64,000 bases of DNA from Dyadobacter crusticola DSM 16708 (GTDB taxonomy: Bacteria > Bacteroidota > Bacteroidia > Cytophagales > Spirosomataceae): positions 62,001 through 126,000 of the forward strand of contig NZ_JNJB01000006.1 in assembly GCF_000701505.1 (NCBI RefSeq). Reading direction: 5' to 3'. Each line of letters starts with the position of its first letter. The stretch's first letter is position 1. The translations under genes were made by a program, and so were the position numbers. Positions 26,788 through 36,548 of this stretch are shown here, piece by piece. Under the pieces are notes generated by a model. That model was not told the DNA's origin and did not search any database. It saw nothing but the letters and a program-made list of their open reading frames with translations.

Positions 26788-27354
26788 TTAAGAAATGCGT
26801 TTCCGGATGCGGCTGAGCGCCTGTGGCGTGATGCCGATGTAGGAAGCGAGGTACTTACCCGGAATCTCCTGAATGAGCTTAGGCTGGTTGTTGAGTAAAT
26901 GCAAATACCGCTCTTCTGCGGTTTGGGTGAGAAAAGCCATTTCACGCTCCGTTTTTGTCAGGAACAATTGTTCCGCAGCAAACCGCCCGATCCGGTTACC
27001 GACGCTTGTTCGCTCATAAACTTCTTGCAAATCGGGGTAGCTGATGCGCCAGAGTACCGTGTTTGTCAAAGCTTGTATGTAAAAACCAGCCGGCTTCCTG
27101 GTAATGAACGAACTGTACCCGCTCATAAATTCACCCGCAAAAGCAAAGTCAAACGTGAGCTCTTCCTCATTTTTGTCGAGGAAAAAACGCACGATTCCCG
27201 ATTCGATAAATGAAAGGTAATGCTCCACCTTTCCGGCTGTCAGCACCAGTTCCTTCTTCTGAAATTCCTGCTTCACCAGCCTGGATGAAAATGCCTCCCA
27301 TTCCAGATCGGACAGAGGTGTAATCTGTTCAAAATAACTGCGGATTGCCTGCAT
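26788..27354 (-). CDS. Crp/Fnr family transcriptional regulator
   Basis: A 188-residue regulator. Residues about 25-120 form a cyclic-nucleotide-binding-like beta roll, and a helix-turn-helix follows at about 160-188 (IPGKYLASYIGITPQALSRIR). Bacteroidota members of this group often control adjacent small membrane-protein or oxidoreductase genes; here the DoxX gene follows. The ligand is unknown, since the phosphate-binding residues of true Crp are not clearly present. Confidence 0.87.
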   Translation of the reverse strand: MQAIRSYFEQITPLSDLEWEAFSSRLVKQEFQKKELVLTAGKVEHYLSFIESGIVRFFLDKNEEELTFDFAFAGEFMSGYSSFITRKPAGFYIQALTNTVLWRISYPDLQEVYERTSVGNRIGRFAAEQLFLTKTEREMAFLTQTAEERYLHLLNNQPKLIQEIPGKYLASYIGITPQALSRIRKRIS

Positions 27355-27675
27355 GAACTTGGGTAGCTGTTTTAAATGAAAGATAAGCTACGAAGCGGCT
27401 TGATGCCTCTTTTCTTTCAATTTCTCTATTTTTTATACAGATAATTAAAAAATTAATGGGTTTTCCGGGGCTGTTAATCATTTATTAACTATTTCTTAAT
27501 AGTGCCCCTCGTTCTTTGATCCCACGGTTTGGCCAGCCAGCATAGTACCTAAAACCTTTCAAATTAAATCATGATAAGAACCCGCAAGCGAATCTTCTCC
27601 ATTCGGAGCAGCGTGGAGAAATGCTGTACCTCAGCTATCGATCAGTCAAAATGAAACTGGATTTAAACAGATAAT
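27355..27675. other. 321-bp intergenic regulatory region before the polysaccharide locus
   Basis: This gap separates the leftward Crp/Fnr gene from the rightward SusC gene. It is AT-rich at 27420-27505 and contains the three NTNTTAA heptamers described at 27471-27503. No clear TAnnTTTG box is seen. A 27-codon open frame (27571-27654) starts with ATG and is rich in Arg and Lys. It ends 21 bp before the SusC start and is possibly a leader peptide. I see no RNA gene here. Confidence 0.5.
27471..27503 (+). promoter_or_regulatory. three 11-bp-spaced NTNTTAA repeats upstream of SusC
   Basis: CTGTTAA (27471), TTATTAA (27482) and TTCTTAA (27493) occur at exact 11-bp steps, so they face the same side of the helix. 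The same arrangement, also starting with CTGTTAA, occurs at 39179-39211. Heptamer repeats with this spacing are the usual target of SARP and PhoB/OmpR-type winged-helix proteins. The SARP-like regulator at 36545-39148 is the obvious candidate (inference). Confidence 0.5.
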
Positions 27676-30600
27676 ATGGAAAATCAACTTTTATTAAAAC
27701 GGGAAATCTTACAGGGTTTCCACAGGATAAGCCGGTGTTTATGCCTTTGCCTGCTGCTCGCATTGCCAGGACTGGCAGTGGCGCAAAGCAGCGAGGTAGA
27801 AATATCAGGCGATGTGCGGGATGAAAAAAATTTGGGGATACCCGGCGCAAGCATTGTTTTGCAGGGCACCACAAAGGGGACCACTACCAACACCGACGGT
27901 AAGTTTACGCTCTCGGTACCCAGGTCGGGATCGGTATTGATCGTGAGCTTTTTGGGTTACAAACGCCAGGAGATCACCGTAGGCAGCCAGACTGCATTTG
28001 ATATCAAAATGGAGCTGAGCACCGACGAGCTCAATGAGGTGGTAGTGGTAGGTTACGGTACCCAGCGCAAGCAGACACTCACCGGCGCGATTTCCAATAT
28101 CGTGACCGAGCAGATCAAAACCACCACGCATACCAGTCTCGCACAGAGCTTGCAGGGAAAGGTAGCAGGTGTGCAGATCCGCCAAAATTCGGGCGAGCCG
28201 GGATCATTCAGTACCAATATCAATATCCGCGGATTCGGCGAGCCGCTGTATGTGGTCGACGGGGTGGCACGCGACGGCGGGTATGAATTCCAGAAGATCA
28301 ATCCCGACGATATCGAGAGCATTTCGGTGCTAAAAGATGCTTCCGCTGCGATTTTCGGTATTCGCGCGGGGAACGGCGTTGTGATTGTTACGACCAAAAA
28401 AGGAAAGCAGGGAAAGCCGCAATTCAGCTACAATGCAGTTTACGGAAGGCAAAGCCCGACCGACGTACCCATGATGACCAATGCACTGCAATGGGCTGAA
28501 ATGCGGAATGACGCGGCCAAGAATCTGGGCGAAAACCCTGTTTACTCACCCGAGGAGATCGAAAAGTTCAGGTCGGGCGCGCCGGGTTATGAGAGTACCG
28601 ACTGGTACAAGGAAGTGCTCAACAAATCGGCGAGCCAGCAACAGCATTTCATTTCCGCTTCGGGCGGTGAAGGTGCAGCCACTTACTTCGCCAGTTTTGG
28701 TTTCCAGAACGAAAACGGCTTGCTGAAAAGCAAGGATATGGGTTATAAAAAATACACTTTCCGTACTAACGTGGGTATCGATCTGACCAAAAACCTGAAA
28801 GCGGATATTATCCTGTCAGGCTTGTTTGATAAACGCGACCAGCCGGGAGATAACTTTTTCAACATTTACAAAGGTACCCGCATTGCCCTCGCTACCGAGC
28901 GGCCTTATGCCAATGATAATCCAAGATATCCTGCACTGCTGAGCGGCGGATACAACCCGGTTGCATTGGCAAATGGCGATCTGACAGGTTATAGCGAGGA
29001 TGTGAACAAGTTCTTTCAGTCAACCTTTGCATTGACGTACACGGTACCATTTGTGCCCGGCTTGCGTGTGAAAGGTTTGGTAGCTTACGATAGCAATAAC
29101 TACCGCAATAAGTCGGTTTCGAAAAGCTACAATCTGTACACTTACGACGCTACGCTGGACAAATACACAGCCCACCAGCAACGCAACCCTTCGCGGATCG
29201 GCAACAACTTTTCTGATAACAACCGCGTCACTTTCCAGGGACAGCTGTTTTACAATACAGTTATTGCCAAAAACCACACCCTGGGAGCCACACTCGTGTA
29301 CGAACAGCAGGAATCTAAAAACCGCTGGGCGGGACTCGGGCGGGAGTATGCATTCTACACCAATGATCAGATCGACCAGGCGGGTTTAAATAACCAGACT
29401 ACCAGCGGATCGGAAAGCGAATATGCAAGCCAGTCTTACGTTGGGCGTTTGAACTATGATTTCAAAGAAAAATACCTGCTCGAAGTAGCCGCCCGCTACG
29501 ACGGTTCGTACCGCTACCATCCCGATCGTCGCTGGGGCTTGTTCCCGGTGGTATCTGCCGGTTGGCGCGTTACGGAAGAAGAATTTATGAAACAGATCCC
29601 ATTCATTTCCATGCTGAAACTGAGAGGATCTTACGGTCTGGTAGGAGCCGATGCCGGCGCGCCGTTCCAGTATGTTCCAGGCTTCTCGCTGTCGGGAGGC
29701 GGAGGTTATGAGTTTACGAATGGAAACTACACTACCGGCGCGGCTTCACCTGCGATCGTGAATGAAAAACTGACCTGGTTCAAGTCCAATATTCAGGATA
29801 TCGGGATTGATGTTGGCTTGTGGGATAACAAGATCGACTTCACGTTTGACATTTACCAGAGAGACCGCAAAGGCTTGCTGGCCAGGCGGAACGTTTCACT
29901 TCCAAACACATTCGGAGGTACTTTGCCGGAAGAGAACCTGAACAGCGACCGGGTACGCGGGGTTGAACTTTCAGCCAGTTACAACGGCCAGATACGCAAT
30001 TTTAAATACGGGATTTCGGGTAACTTCAACTACGCCCGCACCATGAATCGGTATGTGGAAAGAGGCGATTTCCTGAGCAGTATGGACAGGTGGCGCAACG
30101 GCGCTGCCAACCGGTGGAATGACGTCGTGTGGGCTTACCAGCTCGAAGGTCAGTTCCAGAATACCGACGAAGTCATTTACGCGCCGATCCAGAACGGCGA
30201 CCTGGGCAATACCCGCGAGCTTCCGGGTGATTTCAGATACAAAGATGTGGACGGAAACGGCGTGATCGATGGAAACGATGCAATGCCCCTTTTCTTCGGA
30301 GGAGATCCTAAAATGTACTATGGTGTGACGCTTACCGCAGGCTGGAAAGGCTTTGACTTTACTGCATTGTTCCAGGGATCGGGCAAATACAGCGTGCGCT
30401 TCCGGGAAGTTTATGCGGAGGTATTCGCATTCCGTGGCAATACGCCCGAGTACTTCTACGATCGCTGGCATTTATCGGAAGACAACCAATGGATACCGGG
30501 TACGTGGCCCGCTTCCCGCTTCAATTACAATGTGGGCGCGATGTACGCCGAGAGCTCAGCCTGGCGGAAAGATGCTTCTTACCTCCGTTTTAAAAGTGCG

Positions 30601-30807
30601 CAGCTGGGGTATACATTCAATGTAGGCTGGCTGAAAAAGATCGGTATTCAGGATGTACGCATTTACGGTAATGCGCATAACATCTTCACCTGGGCAGATC
30701 CGTTCGTGAAGCCATTTGACCCGGAAAAAATCGAGGGGTTGTTTGGTGCGGGACTTACTTACCCGGTGACGAGAAGCTACAACTTCGGTATCAATGTTAA
30801 ATTTTAA
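27676..30807 (+). CDS. SusC/RagA-type TonB-linked outer-membrane receptor of the polysaccharide locus
   Basis: A 1043-residue outer-membrane transporter that would import oligosaccharides together with the SusD lipoprotein. The signal peptide ends near residue 36 (ALPGLAVAQ). It has a carboxypeptidase-regulatory-like domain (about 42-118), the LNEVVVVGYG segment (118-127), a plug domain with NIRGFGEPLYVVDGVAR and ASAAIFGIRAGNGVVIVTT, then a 22-strand barrel ending in YNFGINVKF. SusD starts 11 bp downstream. Its promoter region carries the 11-bp repeat array shared with the regulator/GH92 region. Confidence 0.96.
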   Translation: MENQLLLKREILQGFHRISRCLCLCLLLALPGLAVAQSSEVEISGDVRDEKNLGIPGASIVLQGTTKGTTTNTDGKFTLSVPRSGSVLIVSFLGYKRQEITVGSQTAFDIKMELSTDELNEVVVVGYGTQRKQTLTGAISNIVTEQIKTTTHTSLAQSLQGKVAGVQIRQNSGEPGSFSTNINIRGFGEPLYVVDGVARDGGYEFQKINPDDIESISVLKDASAAIFGIRAGNGVVIVTTKKGKQGKPQFSYNAVYGRQSPTDVPMMTNALQWAEMRNDAAKNLGENPVYSPEEIEKFRSGAPGYESTDWYKEVLNKSASQQQHFISASGGEGAATYFASFGFQNENGLLKSKDMGYKKYTFRTNVGIDLTKNLKADIILSGLFDKRDQPGDNFFNIYKGTRIALATERPYANDNPRYPALLSGGYNPVALANGDLTGYSEDVNKFFQSTFALTYTVPFVPGLRVKGLVAYDSNNYRNKSVSKSYNLYTYDATLDKYTAHQQRNPSRIGNNFSDNNRVTFQGQLFYNTVIAKNHTLGATLVYEQQESKNRWAGLGREYAFYTNDQIDQAGLNNQTTSGSESEYASQSYVGRLNYDFKEKYLLEVAARYDGSYRYHPDRRWGLFPVVSAGWRVTEEEFMKQIPFISMLKLRGSYGLVGADAGAPFQYVPGFSLSGGGGYEFTNGNYTTGAASPAIVNEKLTWFKSNIQDIGIDVGLWDNKIDFTFDIYQRDRKGLLARRNVSLPNTFGGTLPEENLNSDRVRGVELSASYNGQIRNFKYGISGNFNYARTMNRYVERGDFLSSMDRWRNGAANRWNDVVWAYQLEGQFQNTDEVIYAPIQNGDLGNTRELPGDFRYKDVDGNGVIDGNDAMPLFFGGDPKMYYGVTLTAGWKGFDFTALFQGSGKYSVRFREVYAEVFAFRGNTPEYFYDRWHLSEDNQWIPGTWPASRFNYNVGAMYAESSAWRKDASYLRFKSAQLGYTFNVGWLKKIGIQDVRIYGNAHNIFTWADPFVKPFDPEKIEGLFGAGLTYPVTRSYNFGINVKF

Positions 30808-30818
30808 TAGCTGCAAAG

Positions 30819-32714
30819 ATGAAAATATTTAAAAATGCAGGGTTGTTGCTCGTGGTCTTTTTCGCATTAAGCTGCGGGAATGTGCTCGACAAGCAGCCGC
30901 TCGATAAGTTGCAGGGAGAAAACCTTTTCTCCAACCCCGAAGGTGTGAAGCTGTACATGGCCAACCTGTACTATCAGCTTCCGATCGAGGATTTTACATT
31001 CTTCCGTCAGGGTTTTAACTGGAACACGGGCGATCCTAACAACGGCGGATTTGCGCCGGCCATGGTGACCGACGAAGCGGTACATACCGAGTTCGGCGAT
31101 TTTGTCGGAAATGATGATTTTCAATGGTGGGACCAGGGCTACAAACTGATTCGCGACACGAACATCCTCATCGACATTATCCCGACGCTGGACATTACCG
31201 ATGATGAAAGAAAAGCGCTCATTGGCGAAAGTTCGTTTATCCGCGCCTATGCGTATTTCGGTTTGGTGAAAAGATATGGCGGGGTTCCGCTGATCACCGC
31301 GGTTCAGAAGTACGAAGGCGATGTGGAAGCATTGAAAGTACCACGCAGCACAGAAAAGGAAACCTGGGATTTTGTGATGAAAGAATGCGACCTCGCGATC
31401 GCAAATCTCGCAGAATCGTGGCCGGGCGGGGAGCGTCGGGCGACCAAGTGGGTAGCTTATGCACTGAAATCCCGCGCTGCATTGCACGCTGCATCTCTGG
31501 CAAAATACGGGGACAGATCTCCATTATCGGGTACAGCGGTGGATCAGAAGCTGGTGGGGCTTGACAAATCTGCTGCTGCCGAATTCTACAAAGCAGCTGC
31601 TGACGCGTCGGAAGCGATTATGAATTCAGGTAAATTCTCCTTGTTCCGCGCCAACCCGGCGACACCGGAAGAAGCAGCTAACAATTACCGCCTGCTTTTT
31701 GAAGATCCCAACAATGCGCCAGAGGAAGTGATTTTTGTCAAAGGCTATGCAAGACCAGGTTCGGGTACTGGTCACAATTACGGGATCTGGTACCAGCCCA
31801 ACCAAACCGCAAACGGCTGGCCGCACCCGGGCCGCATGAACCCGACGCTGGAACTGATGGACATTTATGAGAGCTACGATAAACCGGGCGTAAGTGCACC
31901 TATCCTGACGTCGGAAGCGAGCAACGACCTTACTGACTACAATGGATTCAATGCATCCAAGCAGTACAAGCGGTTTGAAGGTCCGAATGATATTTTCAAA
32001 GGAAAAGACGCACGGATGTGGGCGACAATGATTTTACCGGGGACTAACTGGAAAGGTCAGAAGATCATTATCCAGGCAGGATTCATCAAGCCCGACGGCA
32101 GCGCGCAGATTATGGGCGGCGAGCCTTTTACGGTGAATGGAAAAACATATTACACTTACGGAGCGGCGGACCGTACCCAATATTCAGGTTTCGATACCTG
32201 GGGCGGGAACAACACGCGGACTGGCGTAAGCTTCAAGAAATTCTTGAATGAGGGTGTAAATGTCCCCCCGGGCTGGAACCAGAGCATTACTGATTTTGCT
32301 GATTTCAGGTACGCCGAAATCCTGCTGAACTATGCCGAGGCAATTGTGGAAAGTGGGGCAGGTGACAAGGTAAAAGGTGCAAAAGCGCTCAACGATATCC
32401 GCCACCGCGCGGGTCACAAAACGGACATTCCGCTGACAATCGACAATGTGATCCGGGAGAGAAGGGTAGAGCTGGCATTTGAAAACAAGCGTTTCTGGGA
32501 CCTGATCAGAAGACGTGAGTACCACACCGTTTTCAACAACACCATGCGCCACTCGATCCTGCCGGTACTGGACCTACGCGCTACGCCGGCAAAATACATT
32601 TTCATCCGCACCAACGTAGCCAGAAGCAACCCATCAACCTTCGACTACAAGCAGTATTACAGATACATCCCCGGCATCGGGGCGAATGGGTTGGTGCAGA
32701 ATCCGCAGTATTGA
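30819..32714 (+). CDS. SusD/RagB-type glycan-binding lipoprotein
   Basis: A 631-residue surface lipoprotein (LVVFFALSC, Cys19) that caps SusC and binds the target glycan. It has the helical, TPR-rich SusD fold. Family segments include the N-terminal LDKQPLDKL, RAYAYFGLVKRYGGVPLI near 140, and the C-terminal NYAEAIVES and ERRVELAFENKRFWDLIRR motifs. It follows SusC by 11 bp. A tandem 16-mer and a hairpin element separate it from the DUF3823 gene. The ligand is inferred from the neighbouring GH92 and GH99-like enzymes. Confidence 0.95.
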   Translation: MKIFKNAGLLLVVFFALSCGNVLDKQPLDKLQGENLFSNPEGVKLYMANLYYQLPIEDFTFFRQGFNWNTGDPNNGGFAPAMVTDEAVHTEFGDFVGNDDFQWWDQGYKLIRDTNILIDIIPTLDITDDERKALIGESSFIRAYAYFGLVKRYGGVPLITAVQKYEGDVEALKVPRSTEKETWDFVMKECDLAIANLAESWPGGERRATKWVAYALKSRAALHAASLAKYGDRSPLSGTAVDQKLVGLDKSAAAEFYKAAADASEAIMNSGKFSLFRANPATPEEAANNYRLLFEDPNNAPEEVIFVKGYARPGSGTGHNYGIWYQPNQTANGWPHPGRMNPTLELMDIYESYDKPGVSAPILTSEASNDLTDYNGFNASKQYKRFEGPNDIFKGKDARMWATMILPGTNWKGQKIIIQAGFIKPDGSAQIMGGEPFTVNGKTYYTYGAADRTQYSGFDTWGGNNTRTGVSFKKFLNEGVNVPPGWNQSITDFADFRYAEILLNYAEAIVESGAGDKVKGAKALNDIRHRAGHKTDIPLTIDNVIRERRVELAFENKRFWDLIRRREYHTVFNNTMRHSILPVLDLRATPAKYIFIRTNVARSNPSTFDYKQYYRYIPGIGANGLVQNPQY

Positions 32715-32720
32715 AACCAA

Positions 32721-32752
32721 GGAGGATGGAGGAAAGGGAGGATGGAGGAAAG
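32721..32752. repeat. tandem 16-bp purine repeat (two copies)
   Basis: Two exact head-to-tail copies of ggaggatggaggaaag lie just after the SusD stop codon. The sequence is strongly purine-biased. It may influence mRNA stability or simply be slippage-derived. Confidence 0.7.
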
Positions 32753-32780
32753 GGGCAAAGGAGAATCTTTCCAGGCTTTG

Positions 32781-32821
32781 TCAGTCTGAGCGGAGTCGAA
32801 GACATGGTGCACGATGTCTTC
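32781..32821. repeat. REP-like intergenic element with hairpin
   Basis: A conserved-looking TCAGTCTGAGCGGAGTCGAA block (32781-32800) leads into a hairpin, GAAGACAT (32798-32805) against ATGTCTTC (32814-32821), whose loop holds the palindrome GTGCAC. The GAGCGGAGTCGAAG type of sequence is one I associate with dispersed intergenic repeats in Bacteroidota genomes. It lies inside the operon between SusD and DUF3823 genes. Confidence 0.5.
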
Positions 32822-32857
32822 CTCCCTTCCTACCCAAATCATTAAAAAAAACAGATC

Positions 32858-33547
32858 ATGAAAAAAATACATACCTACATTTCCGCCTTCGTGCTGATGC
32901 TTTCGGCTAGCGCATGCAGCATCGACAACTACCCTGCGCCGGATGCGCAGTTGTATGGGACTATCCTGGATATTGACACCAATGAGCCGGTGGAGCAGGA
33001 TATCATTCGCGGCAGCGCGATCGAGTACATTGAGCACGGGTATGCTTCGCAGACCAAGCAGCTGATGATCTTCAAAAACGATGGTTCGTACCGCAACAAT
33101 CTGGTTTTTTCGAATACCTACACCATTGCGCCGGTGCGCGGTAACTTCGTGCCGCTTACCCCGCAGGAGGTAACCGTAAATGGCGAAACTCAACTTGATT
33201 TCAAGGTGCAGCCTTACATCCGGGTCAAGGACGCCAGGATTGAAAAAGTAGGCAACAAAGTGGTAGCCAGCTTCAAATTGCAGCAAACCGTGATCAACAA
33301 TGTGCGCAAGATCGGCTTGTACGCACATCCGGAGCCTTCGGTAGGTGAGCCAATGCGTACTGCGCTTGTCGAACAGGAGATCAATGGAGTAGTGGATGCA
33401 AACAAGGTCTACACCCTCGAACTGGATGTGGCTGCCAACAGCAATGTCCTGAAAACAGGTAACCAATATTTCTTCCGCATCGGAGCAATCATCGACGCGC
33501 CGGAGTCGAAGTTCAATTATGCGAAGGCAGTGCGGCTGGGATTGTGA
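32858..33547 (+). CDS. DUF3823-type lipoprotein of the polysaccharide locus
   Basis: A 229-residue lipoprotein (LMLSASAC, Cys20). The segment YGTILDIDTNEPVEQDIIRG (36-55) begins a carboxypeptidase-regulatory-like beta domain. A second immunoglobulin-like part (about 125-229) ends FNYAKAVRLGL. This matches DUF3823 proteins, which sit next to SusC/SusD and are thought to bind glycans at the cell surface (family context, not tested). It is in the same direction as SusD, 143 bp downstream. Confidence 0.8.
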   Translation: MKKIHTYISAFVLMLSASACSIDNYPAPDAQLYGTILDIDTNEPVEQDIIRGSAIEYIEHGYASQTKQLMIFKNDGSYRNNLVFSNTYTIAPVRGNFVPLTPQEVTVNGETQLDFKVQPYIRVKDARIEKVGNKVVASFKLQQTVINNVRKIGLYAHPEPSVGEPMRTALVEQEINGVVDANKVYTLELDVAANSNVLKTGNQYFFRIGAIIDAPESKFNYAKAVRLGL

Positions 33548-33603
33548 GGTTTGTGCGCAAAATCAAACAAAACCAAACAAATAAATCAAACTAAACCATC
33601 AAA

Positions 33604-34914
33604 ATGAAATTACTGACATTCCTAATCCTTTTACCTTTTCTTTCTTTAAGCTGCGATGGAGCAGAAAACAACGACAAACCAGTCTACCCCACCCCCGTCG
33701 AAGAAGTTAAATACGACACAACCGGCGTTCTATTCAAAAGCTACAAAGGACTCGTAATGGCGGGGTACCAGGGCTGGTTTACTGCGGAAGGCGATGGTGC
33801 GGGGCGGGGCTGGCACCATTATCAGAAAAACGGCAAGTTTGAGCCGGGATTTACTTCCATTGATTTCTGGCCCGATGTGACTGACTATTCCAAAACCTAC
33901 AACACGGCATTCAAATACGCGAACGGAGAAGTTGCAAAGGTGTATTCTCCCTACGATGAAGAAAGTGTAGACCTGCATTTCAAATGGATGAAGGAGCACG
34001 ATATCGACGGTGTTTACATGCAGCGGTTTGTGAGTGAAGTGAAGGGTGAGAGCGGCAAAAAGCATTTTAACAAAGTGCTTGAAAATGCTTTAAAAGCTTC
34101 TAAAAAGTACGGTCGCGCGATCAGTATCATGTATGATCTCAGCGGCTCGGTTTCGGCCGATATGGATTTTATCGTAAAAGACTGGGAAGAGCTGCAAAAG
34201 CTGTTCAACCTGTTTGACAACAAACAAAATCCGACCTACCTGCGCCACAACGGCCGGCCCTTGCTAGCAATTTGGGGTGTGGGTTTTAATGATGGCAGGA
34301 AATATACAATCGCCGATATTCAAAAGCTGGTTGAGAAAATCAAAGGTCCGACCAAAAAGGCATCCATTTTGCTGGGGGTACCTTATTACTGGCGCACGCT
34401 CGGGAATGATACCGAGAACTCCCAGCTTTTGCATACCGTGATCAAAAGTGCCGATGTGATCATGCCGTGGGCAGTCGGCAGGTACAATGCGGGTTCCTAC
34501 ACGCAGGTGGCAGGGACACAGCTGCCGGCGGATATTACCTGGTGCAAAACCAACAACATCGACTACGCACCCCTTGTGTTCCCGGGTTTCAGCTGGGGTA
34601 ATCTCAAAAACGATAAGTCGCTCTACAATCAGATTCCGCGCAACAAAGGCGAATTTTTGTGGCAGCAGATAGCAGGTGCAAAAATGTCGGGTGCGGAAGC
34701 TTTGTATGTCGCAATGTTCGACGAGGTGGACGAGGGTACTGCCATTTTCAAAACCAAAAAAGAAGGCGAAACCCCGCTGAATGCAGATGGTCAGTTTGTG
34801 GGGATCGAGCCCGATCTGGCAACCGATTACTACCTCTGGCTTACGGGACAAGGCGCCAAATGGTTTCATGGAGGAAGCGGCTACAATGGCAGCAAGCCCG
34901 TCCGCAAACCATAG
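33604..34914 (+). CDS. GH71/GH99-like glycoside hydrolase lipoprotein
   Basis: A 436-residue lipoprotein (FLSLSC, Cys17) with a (beta/alpha)8-type sequence. Recognisable parts are GLVMAGYQGWFTAEGDG (about 49-65), a family start motif, DLHFKWMKEHDIDGVYMQ (122-139) and ALYVAMFDEVDEGTAIF (364-380). GH99 enzymes are endo-alpha-mannanases or endomannosidases and GH71 are alpha-1,3-glucanases. With a GH92 gene in the locus, an endo-acting role on an alpha-mannan or N-glycan-like substrate is the best guess. It follows DUF3823 by 56 bp. Confidence 0.8.
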   Translation: MKLLTFLILLPFLSLSCDGAENNDKPVYPTPVEEVKYDTTGVLFKSYKGLVMAGYQGWFTAEGDGAGRGWHHYQKNGKFEPGFTSIDFWPDVTDYSKTYNTAFKYANGEVAKVYSPYDEESVDLHFKWMKEHDIDGVYMQRFVSEVKGESGKKHFNKVLENALKASKKYGRAISIMYDLSGSVSADMDFIVKDWEELQKLFNLFDNKQNPTYLRHNGRPLLAIWGVGFNDGRKYTIADIQKLVEKIKGPTKKASILLGVPYYWRTLGNDTENSQLLHTVIKSADVIMPWAVGRYNAGSYTQVAGTQLPADITWCKTNNIDYAPLVFPGFSWGNLKNDKSLYNQIPRNKGEFLWQQIAGAKMSGAEALYVAMFDEVDEGTAIFKTKKEGETPLNADGQFVGIEPDLATDYYLWLTGQGAKWFHGGSGYNGSKPVRKP

Positions 34915-34982
34915 TATGCACATTTTCGCTTCTGAATTCTGAATAAAATTCTTTTTCTTAGGTCAACCATTCTAATGAAAAG

Positions 34983-36548
34983 ATGAGATTTCAGCTGCTT
35001 GCATTTGCATTGATCCTGTTTTTAAACCATCAGATAACAGCCCAGAAAGCAACCCCGGGCCGGGTAATTACCTACCGTAACCCCGTGATCGCCGGCGACT
35101 TTGCTGATCCGTCGGTGATCAGGGTAGGGGATACCTATTATGCGGCGGGTACTTCGTCGGAATGGGGGCCGGCTTATCCGGTTTACAGTTCCAGAAACCT
35201 GGTTGACTGGGAGTATGTGGGACCCGTTTTCAACGAACTGCCCAAATGGACAATGGGCAGCTACTGGGCGCCAGAGCTTTTTTTCCGGAACGGGACCTTT
35301 TACGTTTACTATACTGCCCGCCGCAAGTCCGATCAGAAATCGTTCATCGGAGTGGCAACTACCAAAGATTTAAAGAAAGGTTTCAAAGACCACGGCTTGC
35401 TGCTCGAATGGACGAACGAAGCGATTGATGCATTTATCGTTGAGGACAAAGCCCAGCTGTACCTGACCTGGAAAGCCTACGGGCTCGATAAGGACAGGGG
35501 CATTGAGATCCTCGGGGCGGAGCTTTCGGCAGACGGATTGAAGGTGACCGGCAAAGAATTCACCCTCATCAAAGCCGACCCCACGGGTTGGGAAAGTGGT
35601 GGTGCAGAGGGACAGGCGATTTTCAAACGGGGCAATTACTGGTATATGCTCTACTCTGGCAATACGTGCTGCGGCGAGCAATGCGACTATCAGGTCGGTT
35701 TTGCGCGGGCCGAAAACCTGAAAGGGCCCTGGATAAAGTACCCGGGAAATCCTGCGCTTTTCGGCGATGAAACCTGGAAATGCCCTGGGCACGGAACGGT
35801 GGTGGTCACGCCGGATAACCGGTATTTCTATCTGCATCATGCATACAATGGTGTCGACTTCAATTTTGCAGGTCGCCAGGGCGTTTTGAGCGAACTGGTT
35901 TTTGACGAGACTTCCAAATGGCCGGCTTTCCGCTACGGGAAAACAACTCCTGCCCAGGCAGAAGCGCCTTCGTCGGCTACGGTAATCCTCAATCCCAGCT
36001 TCTCGCTTGATTATGAGCGCGACACTTTGCAGGCGCCGTGGGTATATGATGTGCATTTTCCAAAACCGGCCTACGCAGTGGAGCGCGGCGCATTGCGCAT
36101 TGATAACACGAATAAAGGAGCAACAGGTAACTTCCTCGGTTTGGTCCTGAAAAAAGGCAGCTATACCTTCTCGGCAGAGGTCGGGTTGAATGAACTGATG
36201 CAGCAAATCGTGCTGTACGGCGATGCGGAGAATGCAATTGGACTCGGTGCGCGCGACGAGCTGCTGGAAGTGTGGCAGATCCGCGATGGAAAGCGCGAGG
36301 TGATCAAGTCGCAGGCTATTCCCGAACGCTTTAAGTATATTGACCTGAAACTGAGCAGCCGCTTTGGCTGCTTTTACGAGTTTAGCTGGGAGATCAAAGG
36401 GCAGAAAATTGACTCTCTGGCCAGTACCGTAACCCTGGAAGCGCCCTGGCTGCCGAGGTGGGACCGCGCGCCACGCGTGGGGGTAAGTGTATCGGGTGCA
36501 AGTCCGGGAAAAAGCGAAATCAAGGCAATCCGGATGAAGTATGATTAG
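34983..36548 (+). CDS. GH43-type glycoside hydrolase
   Basis: A secreted 521-residue five-bladed beta-propeller glycosidase with a signal peptide to about residue 21. The catalytic triad expected for GH43 is visible: base Asp42 in DFADPSV, pKa modulator Asp149 in EAIDAF, and acid Glu209 in GGAEGQ. A C-terminal beta-sandwich (about 330-521) follows. GH43 enzymes act on arabinose, xylose or galactose side chains; the exact activity is not clear. It follows the GH71/99-like gene by 68 bp and overlaps the convergent regulator gene by 4 bp. Confidence 0.88.
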   Translation: MRFQLLAFALILFLNHQITAQKATPGRVITYRNPVIAGDFADPSVIRVGDTYYAAGTSSEWGPAYPVYSSRNLVDWEYVGPVFNELPKWTMGSYWAPELFFRNGTFYVYYTARRKSDQKSFIGVATTKDLKKGFKDHGLLLEWTNEAIDAFIVEDKAQLYLTWKAYGLDKDRGIEILGAELSADGLKVTGKEFTLIKADPTGWESGGAEGQAIFKRGNYWYMLYSGNTCCGEQCDYQVGFARAENLKGPWIKYPGNPALFGDETWKCPGHGTVVVTPDNRYFYLHHAYNGVDFNFAGRQGVLSELVFDETSKWPAFRYGKTTPAQAEAPSSATVILNPSFSLDYERDTLQAPWVYDVHFPKPAYAVERGALRIDNTNKGATGNFLGLVLKKGSYTFSAEVGLNELMQQIVLYGDAENAIGLGARDELLEVWQIRDGKREVIKSQAIPERFKYIDLKLSSRFGCFYEFSWEIKGQKIDSLASTVTLEAPWLPRWDRAPRVGVSVSGASPGKSEIKAIRMKYD

